NCBI GenBank assembly: GCA_002412965.1
Contig: DHWB01000002.1
Coordinates: 304,008-368,007 of the forward strand
From: Desulfomicrobium sp. UBA5193
Lineage (GTDB): Bacteria; Desulfobacterota; Desulfovibrionia; Desulfovibrionales; Desulfomicrobiaceae
Direction: 5' to 3'
DNA: 64,000 nt
Shown: positions 35,749-44,537 of the stretch, in pieces
Layout of the letters: every line of letters begins with the position of its first letter
Numbering within the stretch: the first letter of the stretch is position 1
Program-made: the position numbers and the translations under genes
Notes under the pieces: generated by a model
What the model saw: the letters and a program-made list of their open reading frames with translations, nothing else
What the model was told of the DNA's origin: nothing
Database searches by the model: none

Positions 35749-36102
35749 ATGAGAGTAAAAAGAGGAAAGACAGCCCACAGAAGGCACAAAAAGTTTTTGA
35801 CCCTGGCCAAAGGGTATCGCGGATCACGCAGCAAGCTGTACCGCACCGCCCGCGAAACGGTGGAGCGCGCCTTATGCTTTGCCTACCGTGACCGCAAGCA
35901 GAAGAAGCGAATGTTCCGGAAGCTGTGGATCATCCGCATCAACGCCGGTGTGCGCGAATACGGCCTGACCTACAACCGTTTCATGCACGGTCTGAAGGTC
36001 GCCGAAATCAATCTCAACCGGAAGGCCCTGGCCGACATGGCTGTCTATGAAAAAGACGCCTTCGCCACGCTGTGTGCACTGATTAAATCCAAGGCGAACT
36101 AG
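35749..36102 (+). CDS. rplT: 50S ribosomal protein L20
   Basis: The 117-residue protein matches L20, an early assembly protein that binds 23S rRNA and represses its own operon. Blocks include MRVKRGKTAHRRHKKFL, KGYRGSRSKLYRTA and WIIRINAGVREYGLTYN. The ATG at 35749 has AGGAG seven bases upstream; an in-frame TTG at 35731 is not needed. The stop TAG shares its last base with the pheS GTG. Confidence 0.98.
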   Translation: MRVKRGKTAHRRHKKFLTLAKGYRGSRSKLYRTARETVERALCFAYRDRKQKKRMFRKLWIIRINAGVREYGLTYNRFMHGLKVAEINLNRKALADMAVYEKDAFATLCALIKSKAN

Positions 36103-37145
36103 TGGCTCACGATATTATTCGCAAGCTGGAAAGCCTGGTCCCGGAGCTTCAAGAAGCCCTGGGCCAGGCTTCTTCATTGGAAGAGTTGGAGGAGATGCGC
36201 GTCCGCTATCTCGGTCGCAAGGGACTCCTGGCGGAGCTGATGTCCGGACTGACCGCGCTTGGTCCCGAGGATCGTCCTGCCGCCGGCAAGGCCGCCAATC
36301 AGGTCAAGACTGCAATGACGGCCCTGTGGGAAGAGCAGGTCGCCGTCTTGAAGGCGCGCGCGCAGGAGCAGGCGCTGGGTGCTTTCGACCCTTCCGTGCC
36401 GTCCTGGCAGCCCGATCTGGGCTCGCTTCATCCCGTGACCCGCGTCACCCGCGAGATCTGCGCGGTGTTCACGAGTCTGGGTTTTGAGGTCGTCTCGGGG
36501 CCTGAAGTGGAGAATGACTTCAACAATTTTGAAGCGCTCAATCTTCCTCCCGAACATCCCGCGCGGGACATGCAGGACACGCTCTACATTTCAGACAGCA
36601 TCCTGCTGCGCACTCACACCTCCCCCCTGCAGGTCCGGACCATGCTGGCACGCAAGCCCCCCCTCGGGGTCATCGCGCCGGGCAAGGTTTACCGCCGGGA
36701 TTCGGACATCACCCACACCCCCATGTTTCACCAGGTCGAAGGACTGCTCGTGGACACGCACGTGACCATGGCGGATCTGCGCGGCATCCTGACCGCTTTT
36801 GTGCAGACCGTGTTCGGGCACAACACGAAGGTGCGCTTCCGTCCGAGCTTTTTCCCCTTCACGGAGCCCAGCGCCGAAGTGGATATCAGCTGCGTGATCT
36901 GCGGCGGCAAGGGCCGTGTTGGTACCGAGCCTTGCCGGGTCTGCAAGGAAACGGGCTGGGTGGAGATCCTTGGCTGCGGCATGGTCGATCCGGCCGTGTT
37001 TTTGAAGGTCGGCTATGACCCGGAAGTGTACACCGGGTTCGCATTCGGTCTGGGCGTTGAGCGCATTGCCATGCTCAAGTACGGGATCGGCGATCTGCGC
37101 ATGTTTTTCGAGAACGATCTGCGATTCCTCCGGCAATTCGCCTGA
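36102..37145 (+). CDS. pheS: Phenylalanyl-tRNA synthetase alpha subunit
   Basis: PheS is the catalytic subunit of the PheS2T2 enzyme. The 347-residue protein has an N-terminal helical arm (1-90), motif 2 area (HTSPLQVRTM, GKVYRRD), a CxxC...CxxC knuckle (CVICGGKGR and CRVCKETGW, about residues 266-287, seen in many bacterial PheS proteins), and motif 3 GLGVERIAML near the C-terminus. It starts with GTG overlapping the rplT stop by one base, so translation is coupled. pheT follows after 19 bases. Confidence 0.98.
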   Translation: MAHDIIRKLESLVPELQEALGQASSLEELEEMRVRYLGRKGLLAELMSGLTALGPEDRPAAGKAANQVKTAMTALWEEQVAVLKARAQEQALGAFDPSVPSWQPDLGSLHPVTRVTREICAVFTSLGFEVVSGPEVENDFNNFEALNLPPEHPARDMQDTLYISDSILLRTHTSPLQVRTMLARKPPLGVIAPGKVYRRDSDITHTPMFHQVEGLLVDTHVTMADLRGILTAFVQTVFGHNTKVRFRPSFFPFTEPSAEVDISCVICGGKGRVGTEPCRVCKETGWVEILGCGMVDPAVFLKVGYDPEVYTGFAFGLGVERIAMLKYGIGDLRMFFENDLRFLRQFA

Positions 37146-37164
37146 GCGGGAATAAGGTTTTGCC

Positions 37165-39546
37165 ATGCTTTTGAGTTTGAACTGGTTGCGGGAATTCGTG
37201 CCTTACGAAGGCGATGCGGACACGTTGGCCCACCGGCTGACCATGCTCGGTCTGGAAGTGGAAGAGGTCGGCAACCCCTTTGCTGCGCTGGCCCCGATCG
37301 TTGTCGGGCATGTGGTGGAGCGGGCGGCGCATCCGTCCTCGGATCATCTTTCGGTCTGCAAGGTCGATATCGGTACGGGCGAGATCCTCGATATCGTTTG
37401 CGGCGCGCCTAACGTGGCGACAGGGCAGAAGGTGCCCGTGGCTCCCGTGGGCACGGTCATGCCCGGCGGTCTTGAGATCAAGAAGGCCAAGCTGCGCGGC
37501 CATCCGTCCTGCGGCATGATCTGCTCCGTGCGGGAGCTGGGCCTGGGCGACGGGCATGATGGAATCATGGTTCTGGATCCCGCCCTTGTTCCGGGCACGC
37601 CCATCAGCGAGGCTCTGGGCCTTGACCAGGTCGTGCTCGACGTGAGCATCACGCCCAACCGCGCGGACTGTCTTTCGGTACTGGGCCTGGCTCGGGAAGT
37701 GGCCGCCGCTTTCGGCCTGCCTCTGACCGTGCCCCCTGCGAACCTGGTCGAAAGCGTGGACGCTTTCACGAATTTCAGCATCGAGCCCGACCCGACCCGG
37801 TGCCCACTGTATCAGGCTCGCCTGATTCGGGGCGTCAAGATCGGGCCAAGCCCGGACTGGCTGCGTTACCGCCTTCTGGCGGTGGGACTGCGGCCCATCA
37901 ACAACATCGTTGATGTGACCAATTACGTGATGATGGAGTGCGGCCAGCCCCTGCACGCCTTTGACCGGGATCTGCTGCGCGGCAGCCGCATTCGGGTGGG
38001 ACTGGCGGAAGAAGGCATGACCATGACCACCCTCGACGGTCAGGACCGGACCTTGACTGGCAAAGACCTGCTCATTTGGGACGACGAGCGGCCAGTGGCT
38101 CTGGCCGGGGTCATGGGCGGCGCCAACTCCGAAATCACCGACGGCAGCACCACCGTCTTGCTGGAAAGCGCGGTTTTCGACCCAGCTTCCATCCGCAAGA
38201 CGGCTCGCCGACTGGGCCTGTCCAGCGACGCGTCCTACCGCTTCGAGCGCGGCGTGGATCAGATCGGCAACACCCACGCCATGAACAGGGCCGCAAGCCT
38301 TATGGCCCAGGTCGCAGGCGGCGCGGTCGCCCCCGGCGTGGCCAAGGCCGAGCCCCGGCCTTTTGAGCCCAGGAGCATTTCCTTTGCGCCGGCCAAGGCC
38401 ACACGCCTGCTGGGCGTGGAGATGCCTTCCGATTTTTGCCGGGAAACGCTGACCCGGCTGGGGTGCAAAGTAGCCGGGAGCGAGACGTGGCAGGTCATTG
38501 CCCCGTCATTTCGGCTGGACCTTGAGCGCGAAGTCGATCTGATCGAAGAGGTGGCCAGGGTCTATGGCATGGACCGCATCGAAGCGGTCCTGCCCACGGT
38601 GAAGAAGAGCCTGTCCGACCTGGACAAGATCGATCCGACCTTTGCATTCCTTAATCAGGTCAAGGACTGGGGCCGGGGCGCGGGCCTCGCCGAGGTCGTC
38701 AACTACAGCTTTGTCGGCACGGCGGACCTTGATCGTTGCGGCCTGTCCCAAGAGGGGCGGGTGCACATTTTCAACCCCTTGAGCGAGGACATGAACGTCC
38801 TGCGCACGGAGCTGGCGCCCGGCCTTCTGGGGTCGCTGCGCCAGAACATGAGCCAGGACAACACCCGCATCCGCATCTTCGAGGTCGCGCACACCTTTGT
38901 GCAGGACCCGCAGAGCGACACCTTGACTCGCGAAAACAACCGTCTTGGAATCCTGCTGCACGGCGGACGCTTTCCCGGACGTTATCCCTATCCTGAAGGC
39001 CGCTGCGAATATGCGGACATCAAGGGTCTGGTGGAGCACCTGCTGCAGGCTCTCGGCATCGGCGCCGCTTCCTTCGGGCGTGGTTCGGAGCACCCCTATC
39101 TGGCACCGGAGATATCAGTGCTGGCGGGGGAGAAGATCGTGGGCCGGGTCGGAAAGATCCGCGAGGATCTGGCCGACGCCTATCAGGCGCGTGGCGAGGT
39201 CTGGTTTGCGGATCTGGACCTTGATCTGCTGATGAACCTGCGCGTGAGCCCGATCTTCCGGCAGATTCCCAAATTTCCGGTGGTGCGCCGCGACATGACC
39301 TTGATCGCGTCCCAGGGTCTTGCAATCGGCTCCGTAGTTGATACGGTCAACGCACTGCGGGAACCGCTGCTGGAAGACGTCTTTTTGGTTGATGTCTACA
39401 CCCCGGAAGGGAGCAGCGAACGCAATTTGTCATTCCGCTTTGTGTTCCGACACCCGGAGCGAACGCTGAAGGACAAGGAAGTGGAAAAAATCAATCTTCG
39501 GATTGGTCAGCATCTGGTCGAGAGGTTGCCTGTCCGCTTTTCCTGA
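37165..39546 (+). CDS. pheT: Phenylalanyl-tRNA synthetase beta subunit
   Basis: PheT is the tRNA-binding and editing subunit. The 793-residue protein has a tRNA-binding domain near 45-150 (VVGHVVERAAHPSSDHLSVCK), a B3/B4 editing region, B5 and class II-like core domains, and the C-terminal FDX-ACB domain (FPVVRRDMTLI near 707-717). Length and order are normal for the family. It directly follows pheS and is followed 25 bases later by a MerR gene. Confidence 0.98.
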   Translation: MLLSLNWLREFVPYEGDADTLAHRLTMLGLEVEEVGNPFAALAPIVVGHVVERAAHPSSDHLSVCKVDIGTGEILDIVCGAPNVATGQKVPVAPVGTVMPGGLEIKKAKLRGHPSCGMICSVRELGLGDGHDGIMVLDPALVPGTPISEALGLDQVVLDVSITPNRADCLSVLGLAREVAAAFGLPLTVPPANLVESVDAFTNFSIEPDPTRCPLYQARLIRGVKIGPSPDWLRYRLLAVGLRPINNIVDVTNYVMMECGQPLHAFDRDLLRGSRIRVGLAEEGMTMTTLDGQDRTLTGKDLLIWDDERPVALAGVMGGANSEITDGSTTVLLESAVFDPASIRKTARRLGLSSDASYRFERGVDQIGNTHAMNRAASLMAQVAGGAVAPGVAKAEPRPFEPRSISFAPAKATRLLGVEMPSDFCRETLTRLGCKVAGSETWQVIAPSFRLDLEREVDLIEEVARVYGMDRIEAVLPTVKKSLSDLDKIDPTFAFLNQVKDWGRGAGLAEVVNYSFVGTADLDRCGLSQEGRVHIFNPLSEDMNVLRTELAPGLLGSLRQNMSQDNTRIRIFEVAHTFVQDPQSDTLTRENNRLGILLHGGRFPGRYPYPEGRCEYADIKGLVEHLLQALGIGAASFGRGSEHPYLAPEISVLAGEKIVGRVGKIREDLADAYQARGEVWFADLDLDLLMNLRVSPIFRQIPKFPVVRRDMTLIASQGLAIGSVVDTVNALREPLLEDVFLVDVYTPEGSSERNLSFRFVFRHPERTLKDKEVEKINLRIGQHLVERLPVRFS

Positions 39547-39571
39547 CAGGCTCCAGGGGCCAGGAGGAAGC

Positions 39572-39919
39572 GTGCTCAAATCCGTCACCCCTGCTGCTGA
39601 GAAGCGCTTGCGCATTGGACAGGTTGCCCGGCAACTTGGCGTGGAGCCTTATGTGGTGAGGTTTTGGGAAGAGGAGTTCCCGCAGCTGACCGCCGCCAGA
39701 ACCTCCAAGGGCCAGCGCTACTATACCGATGAACATGTCCGCGTCCTTGAACAGATCAAGCACCTTCTCTATGTGGAAAAACTGACCATCAAAGGCGCCC
39801 GGCAAAAAATGGAAGGGGCCGAGGCGGTTCGCGCCCCCATGGATGAGATTCGGCGTGAAATGGAAAAGATCTGTCGCGAACTGGAAGAGATCCGGCGCAT
39901 GCTTTTGAAAAAACCCTGA
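39572..39919 (+). CDS. MerR family transcriptional regulator
   Basis: The 115-residue protein has an N-terminal MerR helix-turn-helix (RIGQVARQLGVEPYVVRFWEEEF, residues 12-34), the wing (RTSKGQRYYTDEHVRVL) and a C-terminal coiled coil (EIRREMEKICRELEEIRRML) for dimerisation, with no effector domain and no metal cysteines. The start is GTG at 39572 after AGGAGG; a longer frame runs back into pheT. A MerR gene downstream of pheT (often after ihfA) is common in Proteobacteria; ihfA is absent here. The target is unknown. Confidence 0.92.
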   Translation: MLKSVTPAAEKRLRIGQVARQLGVEPYVVRFWEEEFPQLTAARTSKGQRYYTDEHVRVLEQIKHLLYVEKLTIKGARQKMEGAEAVRAPMDEIRREMEKICRELEEIRRMLLKKP

Positions 39920-39943
39920 CTTGGAAACAGATCGGGGTTTTTT
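39908..39943 (+). terminator. Weak terminator-like dyad at the end of the pheST-merR operon
   Basis: AAAAAACCC (39908-39916) can pair with GGGTTTTTT (39935-39943) and eight T residues follow the G run. The stem is AT-rich and the loop is ~18 bases, so only moderate support. Confidence 0.4.
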
Positions 39944-40057
39944 TTGGCGAAAAGAAGGCCGTGCTGCCGGTCTTTACACGAAGTATCCGACACCAGAGCA
40001 TTCTCACGATGAGCAGATCGGGTGTCATAATCGCAGCGAACGCCGTGGAGGGTTGTC

Positions 40058-40528
40058 ATGGAAAAGGTCTACGCCGACAAACACGGACACGCCGTTTTCC
40101 AATGCCCTCATTGCAGATTCCAGACGAATTTTGATGCCTCCGGTTACAGAGATCGCGACAGCCGCATCAGGATCAAATGCCGCTGCGGAAAAAACGTCCT
40201 CATGTTGGTCGAATTCAGGGAGTTTTATCGCAGACCGGTCAAATTGTTTGGCTGGTGCCGCGTGCACAGAACCGAAGCTAATCTGGAGATCCGGCTACAC
40301 GATCTTTCCATGAGCGGCTTGTCCTTTTCGCTTGAGTCCGAAGTGAATGAGGAAGAACCGCCAATTGTCGTCGGCGATGTGCTCACAATCCAGTTTCGAT
40401 TGGATTGCCCCCCCAATAATCTTATTCAGCGACGGGCAGAAGTGCGCAATGTCCGCAAAGGTTCCATCGGTGTCCGTTTTTCAAAGAGTGAGTATGACAA
40501 GGAACTCGGCTTTTATCTTTTGCGATGA
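40058..40528 (+). CDS. PilZ domain protein with N-terminal zinc-ribbon
   Basis: The 156-residue protein starts with a short ribbon with two cysteine pairs (CPHC near residues 16-19 and CRCG near 46-49), likely a zinc site. A PilZ domain follows with the c-di-GMP motifs RRPVK (about 58-62, RxxxR type) and DLSMSGL (about 82-88, D/NxSxxG type). It should bind cyclic di-GMP and act as an effector. The next gene is a GspE/PilB ATPase 18 bases away, so it may control that motor. GGAGG is six bases before ATG. Confidence 0.88.
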   Translation: MEKVYADKHGHAVFQCPHCRFQTNFDASGYRDRDSRIRIKCRCGKNVLMLVEFREFYRRPVKLFGWCRVHRTEANLEIRLHDLSMSGLSFSLESEVNEEEPPIVVGDVLTIQFRLDCPPNNLIQRRAEVRNVRKGSIGVRFSKSEYDKELGFYLLR

Positions 40529-40546
40529 TCCGGTCCGGAGGGATTG

Positions 40547-42451
40547 ATGAGCACTGACCTGAATCTGGAGAACGTCAATGGGCAAGGCAATGGGAATGAT
40601 TTCAATCCCATCATTCAGCTTCTGATCCGTGAAGGGCACCTGAGCGCTCAGCAGGCGGAATACGCCAAGCGCGTCGTCTCCAAATTGCACATGAGCAAGC
40701 CTTTGAGCGAGGTTGTAAGAGAGCTCGGGTATGTCACGGACGAGCAGATGCGCCAGACCATCCGCCGCAATCAGGGCGATCTGCGCATTGGCGACCTCTT
40801 GAACGGCCTTGGCTACCTGACCGACGAGGATCTTGGCCGCGCCCTGGCCCTTCAGCTACAGGGGGGGCGACAGCAGAAGCTTGGCGATATCCTCATCCAG
40901 CACAAATTTCTGGCGGACGAAAAGCTGACGGACATCCTCGCGCTGCAACTCGGTCTACCGGTTCTGGAGCTGAGCGCCAAAGAGCCCGACCCTGCGCTGA
41001 TGAGCCGCGGCCCGGTGGAATACTACGAACAGTACCGTTTTGTGCCCTTTGACATGCAGCCCGACGGAACGGTGCGCGTCGCCTTTGTCGATCCTTTGGA
41101 TCCTCGTAGCGTGGATGCGGCGAAGGATTATTTTGGTGCGAATATCGTTGTCTGCATCACCCGGGTCAGCCAGCTGGACGAGGTGCTGAGTAAGCGCAAG
41201 GAGGAATTGCGCATCGGCAATGGGGCGGATCTGAACCGTCTCAATATCGTCGAGATCGCCAACTCCATCGTGCTGGCCGCGTTCAAGCGAGGAGCCAGCG
41301 ACATCCATGTCGAACCCATGGCCGACCGGCTGCGGGTCCGGTTCCGCGAAGACGGTGTCATGGTTCACTTCCGGGATTATCCAATCGGCGCGGTCGCGCC
41401 CCTGGTCAGCCGGTTCAAGATCATGTGCGGCGCGGACATCGCCGAGAAGAGGCGTCATCAGGACGGGCGGCTTATTTTCAATCACAAGGGCGTACAGATT
41501 GATCTGCGCATGTCCTTTTATGTCACGGTCTATGGCGAACAGATCGTCATGCGCCTTCTGAAGAACCAGGAAGAGCTCCTGCCCATGCACGAACTGGGCA
41601 TGCTACCGGGCATGCTCAGTCGCTTCATGGAAGAGGCGCTGGACGCTCCTTCGGGGATCATCATGGTCACCGGCCCCACGGGGTCGGGTAAATCGACCAC
41701 CGTTTACAGCTGCATCAATTACTTGAATCGGCCCGAAGTGAGCATCATCACGGCAGAGGATCCTGTCGAATACAAGGTGCGCGGAGTCGGGCAGTGCTCC
41801 ATCATGCCTTCCATCGGCCTGACCTACGAGGAAACCCTCAAGCACATCGTCCGCCAGGATCCGGATATCGTGGTCATCGGCGAGGTGCGCGATCATTTTT
41901 CGGCCGTGATGTGCATCCAGACCGCCCTGACCGGGCACAAGGTCTTGACGACGTTTCACACGGAGGACAGCATCGGTGCCCTGGTGCGTCTGCTGGACAT
42001 GAACATCGAGCCTTTTCTGGTTTCCTCGACCCTGTCCTGCATAATTTCCCAGCGTCTGGTGCGGCGGATCTGTCCGCATTGCGCGGTGCCGTATCAGCCC
42101 GATCTGACGCAGTTGCGGCGCATGGGCTGCACCTACGGAGACTTGGCCGGAGCCGAGTTCCGCAAGGGGCGGGGCTGTGCGACCTGTCGACATAGCGGCT
42201 ACAAGGGGCGCCTGGCCGTATACGAAATGCTAGTTCCGGAAGTTCATATCAGGGAAGCGGTTCTGCAGCGCAGGACCACCCATGAGTTGCGCGAAATCAG
42301 TTTGGAGAAGGCCGGCATGGTCTCCTTGATGGAAGACGGGATCACCAAGGCGGCAATTGGAAAAACTACGGTGGAAGAGGTCCTGCGGACTCTGCCCCGG
42401 GTTCACAAACCTCGGCCACTGGCCGAATTGCGACGGATACTCGGAGTCTAG
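40547..42451 (+). CDS. GspE/PilB-type secretion/pilus ATPase with MshEN-like N-terminus
   Basis: The 634-residue protein belongs to the assembly ATPases of type II secretion and type IV pili. The N-terminal ~150 residues contain two to three repeats of the form RIGDLLNGLGYLTDEDL and KLGDILIQHKFLADEKL, as in MshEN domains that bind cyclic di-GMP. The core has Walker A GPTGSGKSTT (about residue 380), an Asp box, and the Walker B-type VVIGEVRD. A zinc-type tetracysteine (CPHC ... CATC) lies near 505-545. GGAGGG is four bases before ATG 40547. No other secretion or pilus gene is next to it, so the machine it drives is unknown. Confidence 0.93.
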   Translation: MSTDLNLENVNGQGNGNDFNPIIQLLIREGHLSAQQAEYAKRVVSKLHMSKPLSEVVRELGYVTDEQMRQTIRRNQGDLRIGDLLNGLGYLTDEDLGRALALQLQGGRQQKLGDILIQHKFLADEKLTDILALQLGLPVLELSAKEPDPALMSRGPVEYYEQYRFVPFDMQPDGTVRVAFVDPLDPRSVDAAKDYFGANIVVCITRVSQLDEVLSKRKEELRIGNGADLNRLNIVEIANSIVLAAFKRGASDIHVEPMADRLRVRFREDGVMVHFRDYPIGAVAPLVSRFKIMCGADIAEKRRHQDGRLIFNHKGVQIDLRMSFYVTVYGEQIVMRLLKNQEELLPMHELGMLPGMLSRFMEEALDAPSGIIMVTGPTGSGKSTTVYSCINYLNRPEVSIITAEDPVEYKVRGVGQCSIMPSIGLTYEETLKHIVRQDPDIVVIGEVRDHFSAVMCIQTALTGHKVLTTFHTEDSIGALVRLLDMNIEPFLVSSTLSCIISQRLVRRICPHCAVPYQPDLTQLRRMGCTYGDLAGAEFRKGRGCATCRHSGYKGRLAVYEMLVPEVHIREAVLQRRTTHELREISLEKAGMVSLMEDGITKAAIGKTTVEEVLRTLPRVHKPRPLAELRRILGV

Positions 42452-42453
42452 GA

Positions 42454-43299
42454 ATGTTTGAAATTGCCTCTATTCATGATCGGGTCCGGGAGTTTTTGGA
42501 CGAACCCGGCAGCGATTTGCCGGTTTTTGATCGCACCGCCTTGCTGGTGCACCAGGAAGCCGCAAAGGCCGATCCGGACACGGACAAGGTCATCAGCTAT
42601 ATCGTCCAGGATCAGGTGCTGGTGGCGGAGGTGCTTAAGGTCGCCAACTCCTCTTTTTTCCGGGGCATCAAAAAGATCAGCCGGATTCAGGACGCGGTGG
42701 TGCGCATCGGCCTGCGTGAGGTGGTCAACTGCGTGATGATGGCCTCGCAACGCAAGAACTACAGCTCCCGAAACCCCTTTGTGCAGCAATACACCTCCAC
42801 CCTGTGGAAACATTCCGTGGCCTGCGCTTTTGGCGCGCAGTGGTTGGCCAAGCGCTGCAACTATGCGGAGCTCGCGCCCGAGGCCTTTATCGCTGGCCTT
42901 ATTCACGACGTGGGCAAGCTCCTGGTGCTGAAAGCCCTGGTTTCCGTGGGCGAAAAGGACAAGGACGCTCCCCGTATCACCAGGACCGCTGCCGATGAAT
43001 TTATTGACGCCATGCATCCCGAGTGCGGATTCCTGCTGCTTGAAAAATGGAACCTGCCCGAATCATACTGCGATGTCTGCCAGAACCACCACCGCCCCGA
43101 TTACGACACGACCAATATCATGCTGCTGGTGGTGCGCATGGCCAATCTCGTGTGCAGGAAGATTGGCATCGGCTTGCGCGAGGATCGAGACCTGGTCCTG
43201 GTCACCAGCAGCGAAGCCGGCCTGCTTGGCCTGTCCGACATCGCCTTGGCCGAGCTTGAGATCGCGATGGAAGATCACATCGCCAACGCGGAAATCTAA
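42454..43299 (+). CDS. HDOD domain protein
   Basis: The 281-residue protein is almost entirely an HDOD domain, a signalling relative of HD phosphohydrolases. Visible blocks are VLKVANSSFFRG (about residues 53-64), the regular HDOD helix VRIGLREVVNCVMM, and GLIHDVGKLL (about 149-158), which retains an HD pair. HDOD proteins usually lack catalytic activity and act in signalling, often with motility or c-di-GMP systems. It begins two bases after the ATPase stop and is clearly co-transcribed with the PilZ and ATPase genes. Confidence 0.9.
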   Translation: MFEIASIHDRVREFLDEPGSDLPVFDRTALLVHQEAAKADPDTDKVISYIVQDQVLVAEVLKVANSSFFRGIKKISRIQDAVVRIGLREVVNCVMMASQRKNYSSRNPFVQQYTSTLWKHSVACAFGAQWLAKRCNYAELAPEAFIAGLIHDVGKLLVLKALVSVGEKDKDAPRITRTAADEFIDAMHPECGFLLLEKWNLPESYCDVCQNHHRPDYDTTNIMLLVVRMANLVCRKIGIGLREDRDLVLVTSSEAGLLGLSDIALAELEIAMEDHIANAEI

Positions 43300-43342
43300 T
43301 CTACATATTCACCATTCGCCGCAACGAGGAGCCCGTACGAAA

Positions 43343-44524
43343 ATGAAACTGGCGCAACGCATCACCCGCATCAAGCCTTCCGCGACCCTGACCATCAATA
43401 CCAAAGCGCAGGAGCTGCGTGCCGCAGGCCGGCAGATCGTCAGCCTGGCCGTGGGTGAGCCCGACTTCCGGACTCCTGAGCATGTCTGCGATGCGGCCAA
43501 GGCCGCCATAGACCAGGGGTTTACCCGCTACACTCCCGTTCCCGGCATCCCGGAGTTGCGCACGGCCGTGGCCGGGTATTTCCGCTCCTTTTACGGGGTC
43601 GAGGCGGTCATGGAGAATGTGGTCGTCACCAACGGCGGCAAGCAGAGCCTCTACAATCTGCTCCAGGTGCTGCTCGATCCGGGGGACGAGGTCATCATTC
43701 CGGCGCCGTACTGGGTCAGCTATCCTGCGCTGGTGCAGTTGGCGGAGGGCGTGTCCGTGTATGTCACCACGGAGCCGCAAAACAATTTTCTGGTCAGCGT
43801 GGAGCAGCTTGAGGCCGTCCGCACCCCGCGCACCCGCTGCCTGATCATGAATACGCCTTCAAACCCCACGGGCTGCCATTATTCCCAGGCGCAGCTCGAC
43901 GCCATAGCCGGTTGGGCCGTGGAGAAGGGCATCTTCGTCATCTCCGACGAGATCTATGACCAGTTGGTCTATGCTCCGGCGAAGCCTGCCTCGCTGGCTC
44001 CCTGGTGGCAGCGCCATTCCGAGAATTTCGCGGTGGTCAACGGCCTGGCCAAGAGCTTCGCCATGACCGGCTGGCGGGTGGGCTACACCCTGGCCCACGC
44101 GGACCTGATCAAGGCCATGACCAAAATTCAGGGGCAGTCCACCTCCAACATCTGCTCCATCGCCCAGAAGGCGGCTCTGGCCGCCCTGACCGGCGGGTGG
44201 GATTGCCTTGCGCCCATGCTGGAGGCTTTTGTGCGCCGCCGGAACTTGGGACTGGCCGCCATTCGGGGCTGGGGGAATGTGGTCTGCCCGGAACCGGCCG
44301 GAGCGTTTTATCTCTTTCCGCAGGTGGACTGGTACTATACATCGGAGGTTCCCGACTCCACCGCCCTGTGCGGCCTCCTGCTTGAGCAGGCGGGAGTGGC
44401 CCTGGTTCCCGGCGCGGCCTTTGGCGATGATCGCTGCATTCGTATTTCCTACGCCCTGGACGACGCGACTCTGGCCGGTTGTCTGGAACGGATCGGGCAG
44501 GTTCTGCACAGCTTGAAAAAATGA
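43343..44524 (+). CDS. Class I aminotransferase (aspartate aminotransferase type)
   Basis: The 393-residue PLP enzyme matches the subgroup I gamma aspartate aminotransferases. It has VSLAVGEPDFRTPEH (about 33-47), NTPSNPTGC, the DEIYDQLVY block, and the PLP lysine in LAKSFAMTGWRVGY (about 235-248). It should interconvert aspartate/2-oxoglutarate with oxaloacetate/glutamate, possibly also other substrates. ATG at 43343 gives the homologue-like start; the frame continues into the HDOD gene without a start of its own. pgi follows 13 bases later. Confidence 0.93.
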   Translation: MKLAQRITRIKPSATLTINTKAQELRAAGRQIVSLAVGEPDFRTPEHVCDAAKAAIDQGFTRYTPVPGIPELRTAVAGYFRSFYGVEAVMENVVVTNGGKQSLYNLLQVLLDPGDEVIIPAPYWVSYPALVQLAEGVSVYVTTEPQNNFLVSVEQLEAVRTPRTRCLIMNTPSNPTGCHYSQAQLDAIAGWAVEKGIFVISDEIYDQLVYAPAKPASLAPWWQRHSENFAVVNGLAKSFAMTGWRVGYTLAHADLIKAMTKIQGQSTSNICSIAQKAALAALTGGWDCLAPMLEAFVRRRNLGLAAIRGWGNVVCPEPAGAFYLFPQVDWYYTSEVPDSTALCGLLLEQAGVALVPGAAFGDDRCIRISYALDDATLAGCLERIGQVLHSLKK

Positions 44525-44537
44525 TCGGAGGTGCCTC

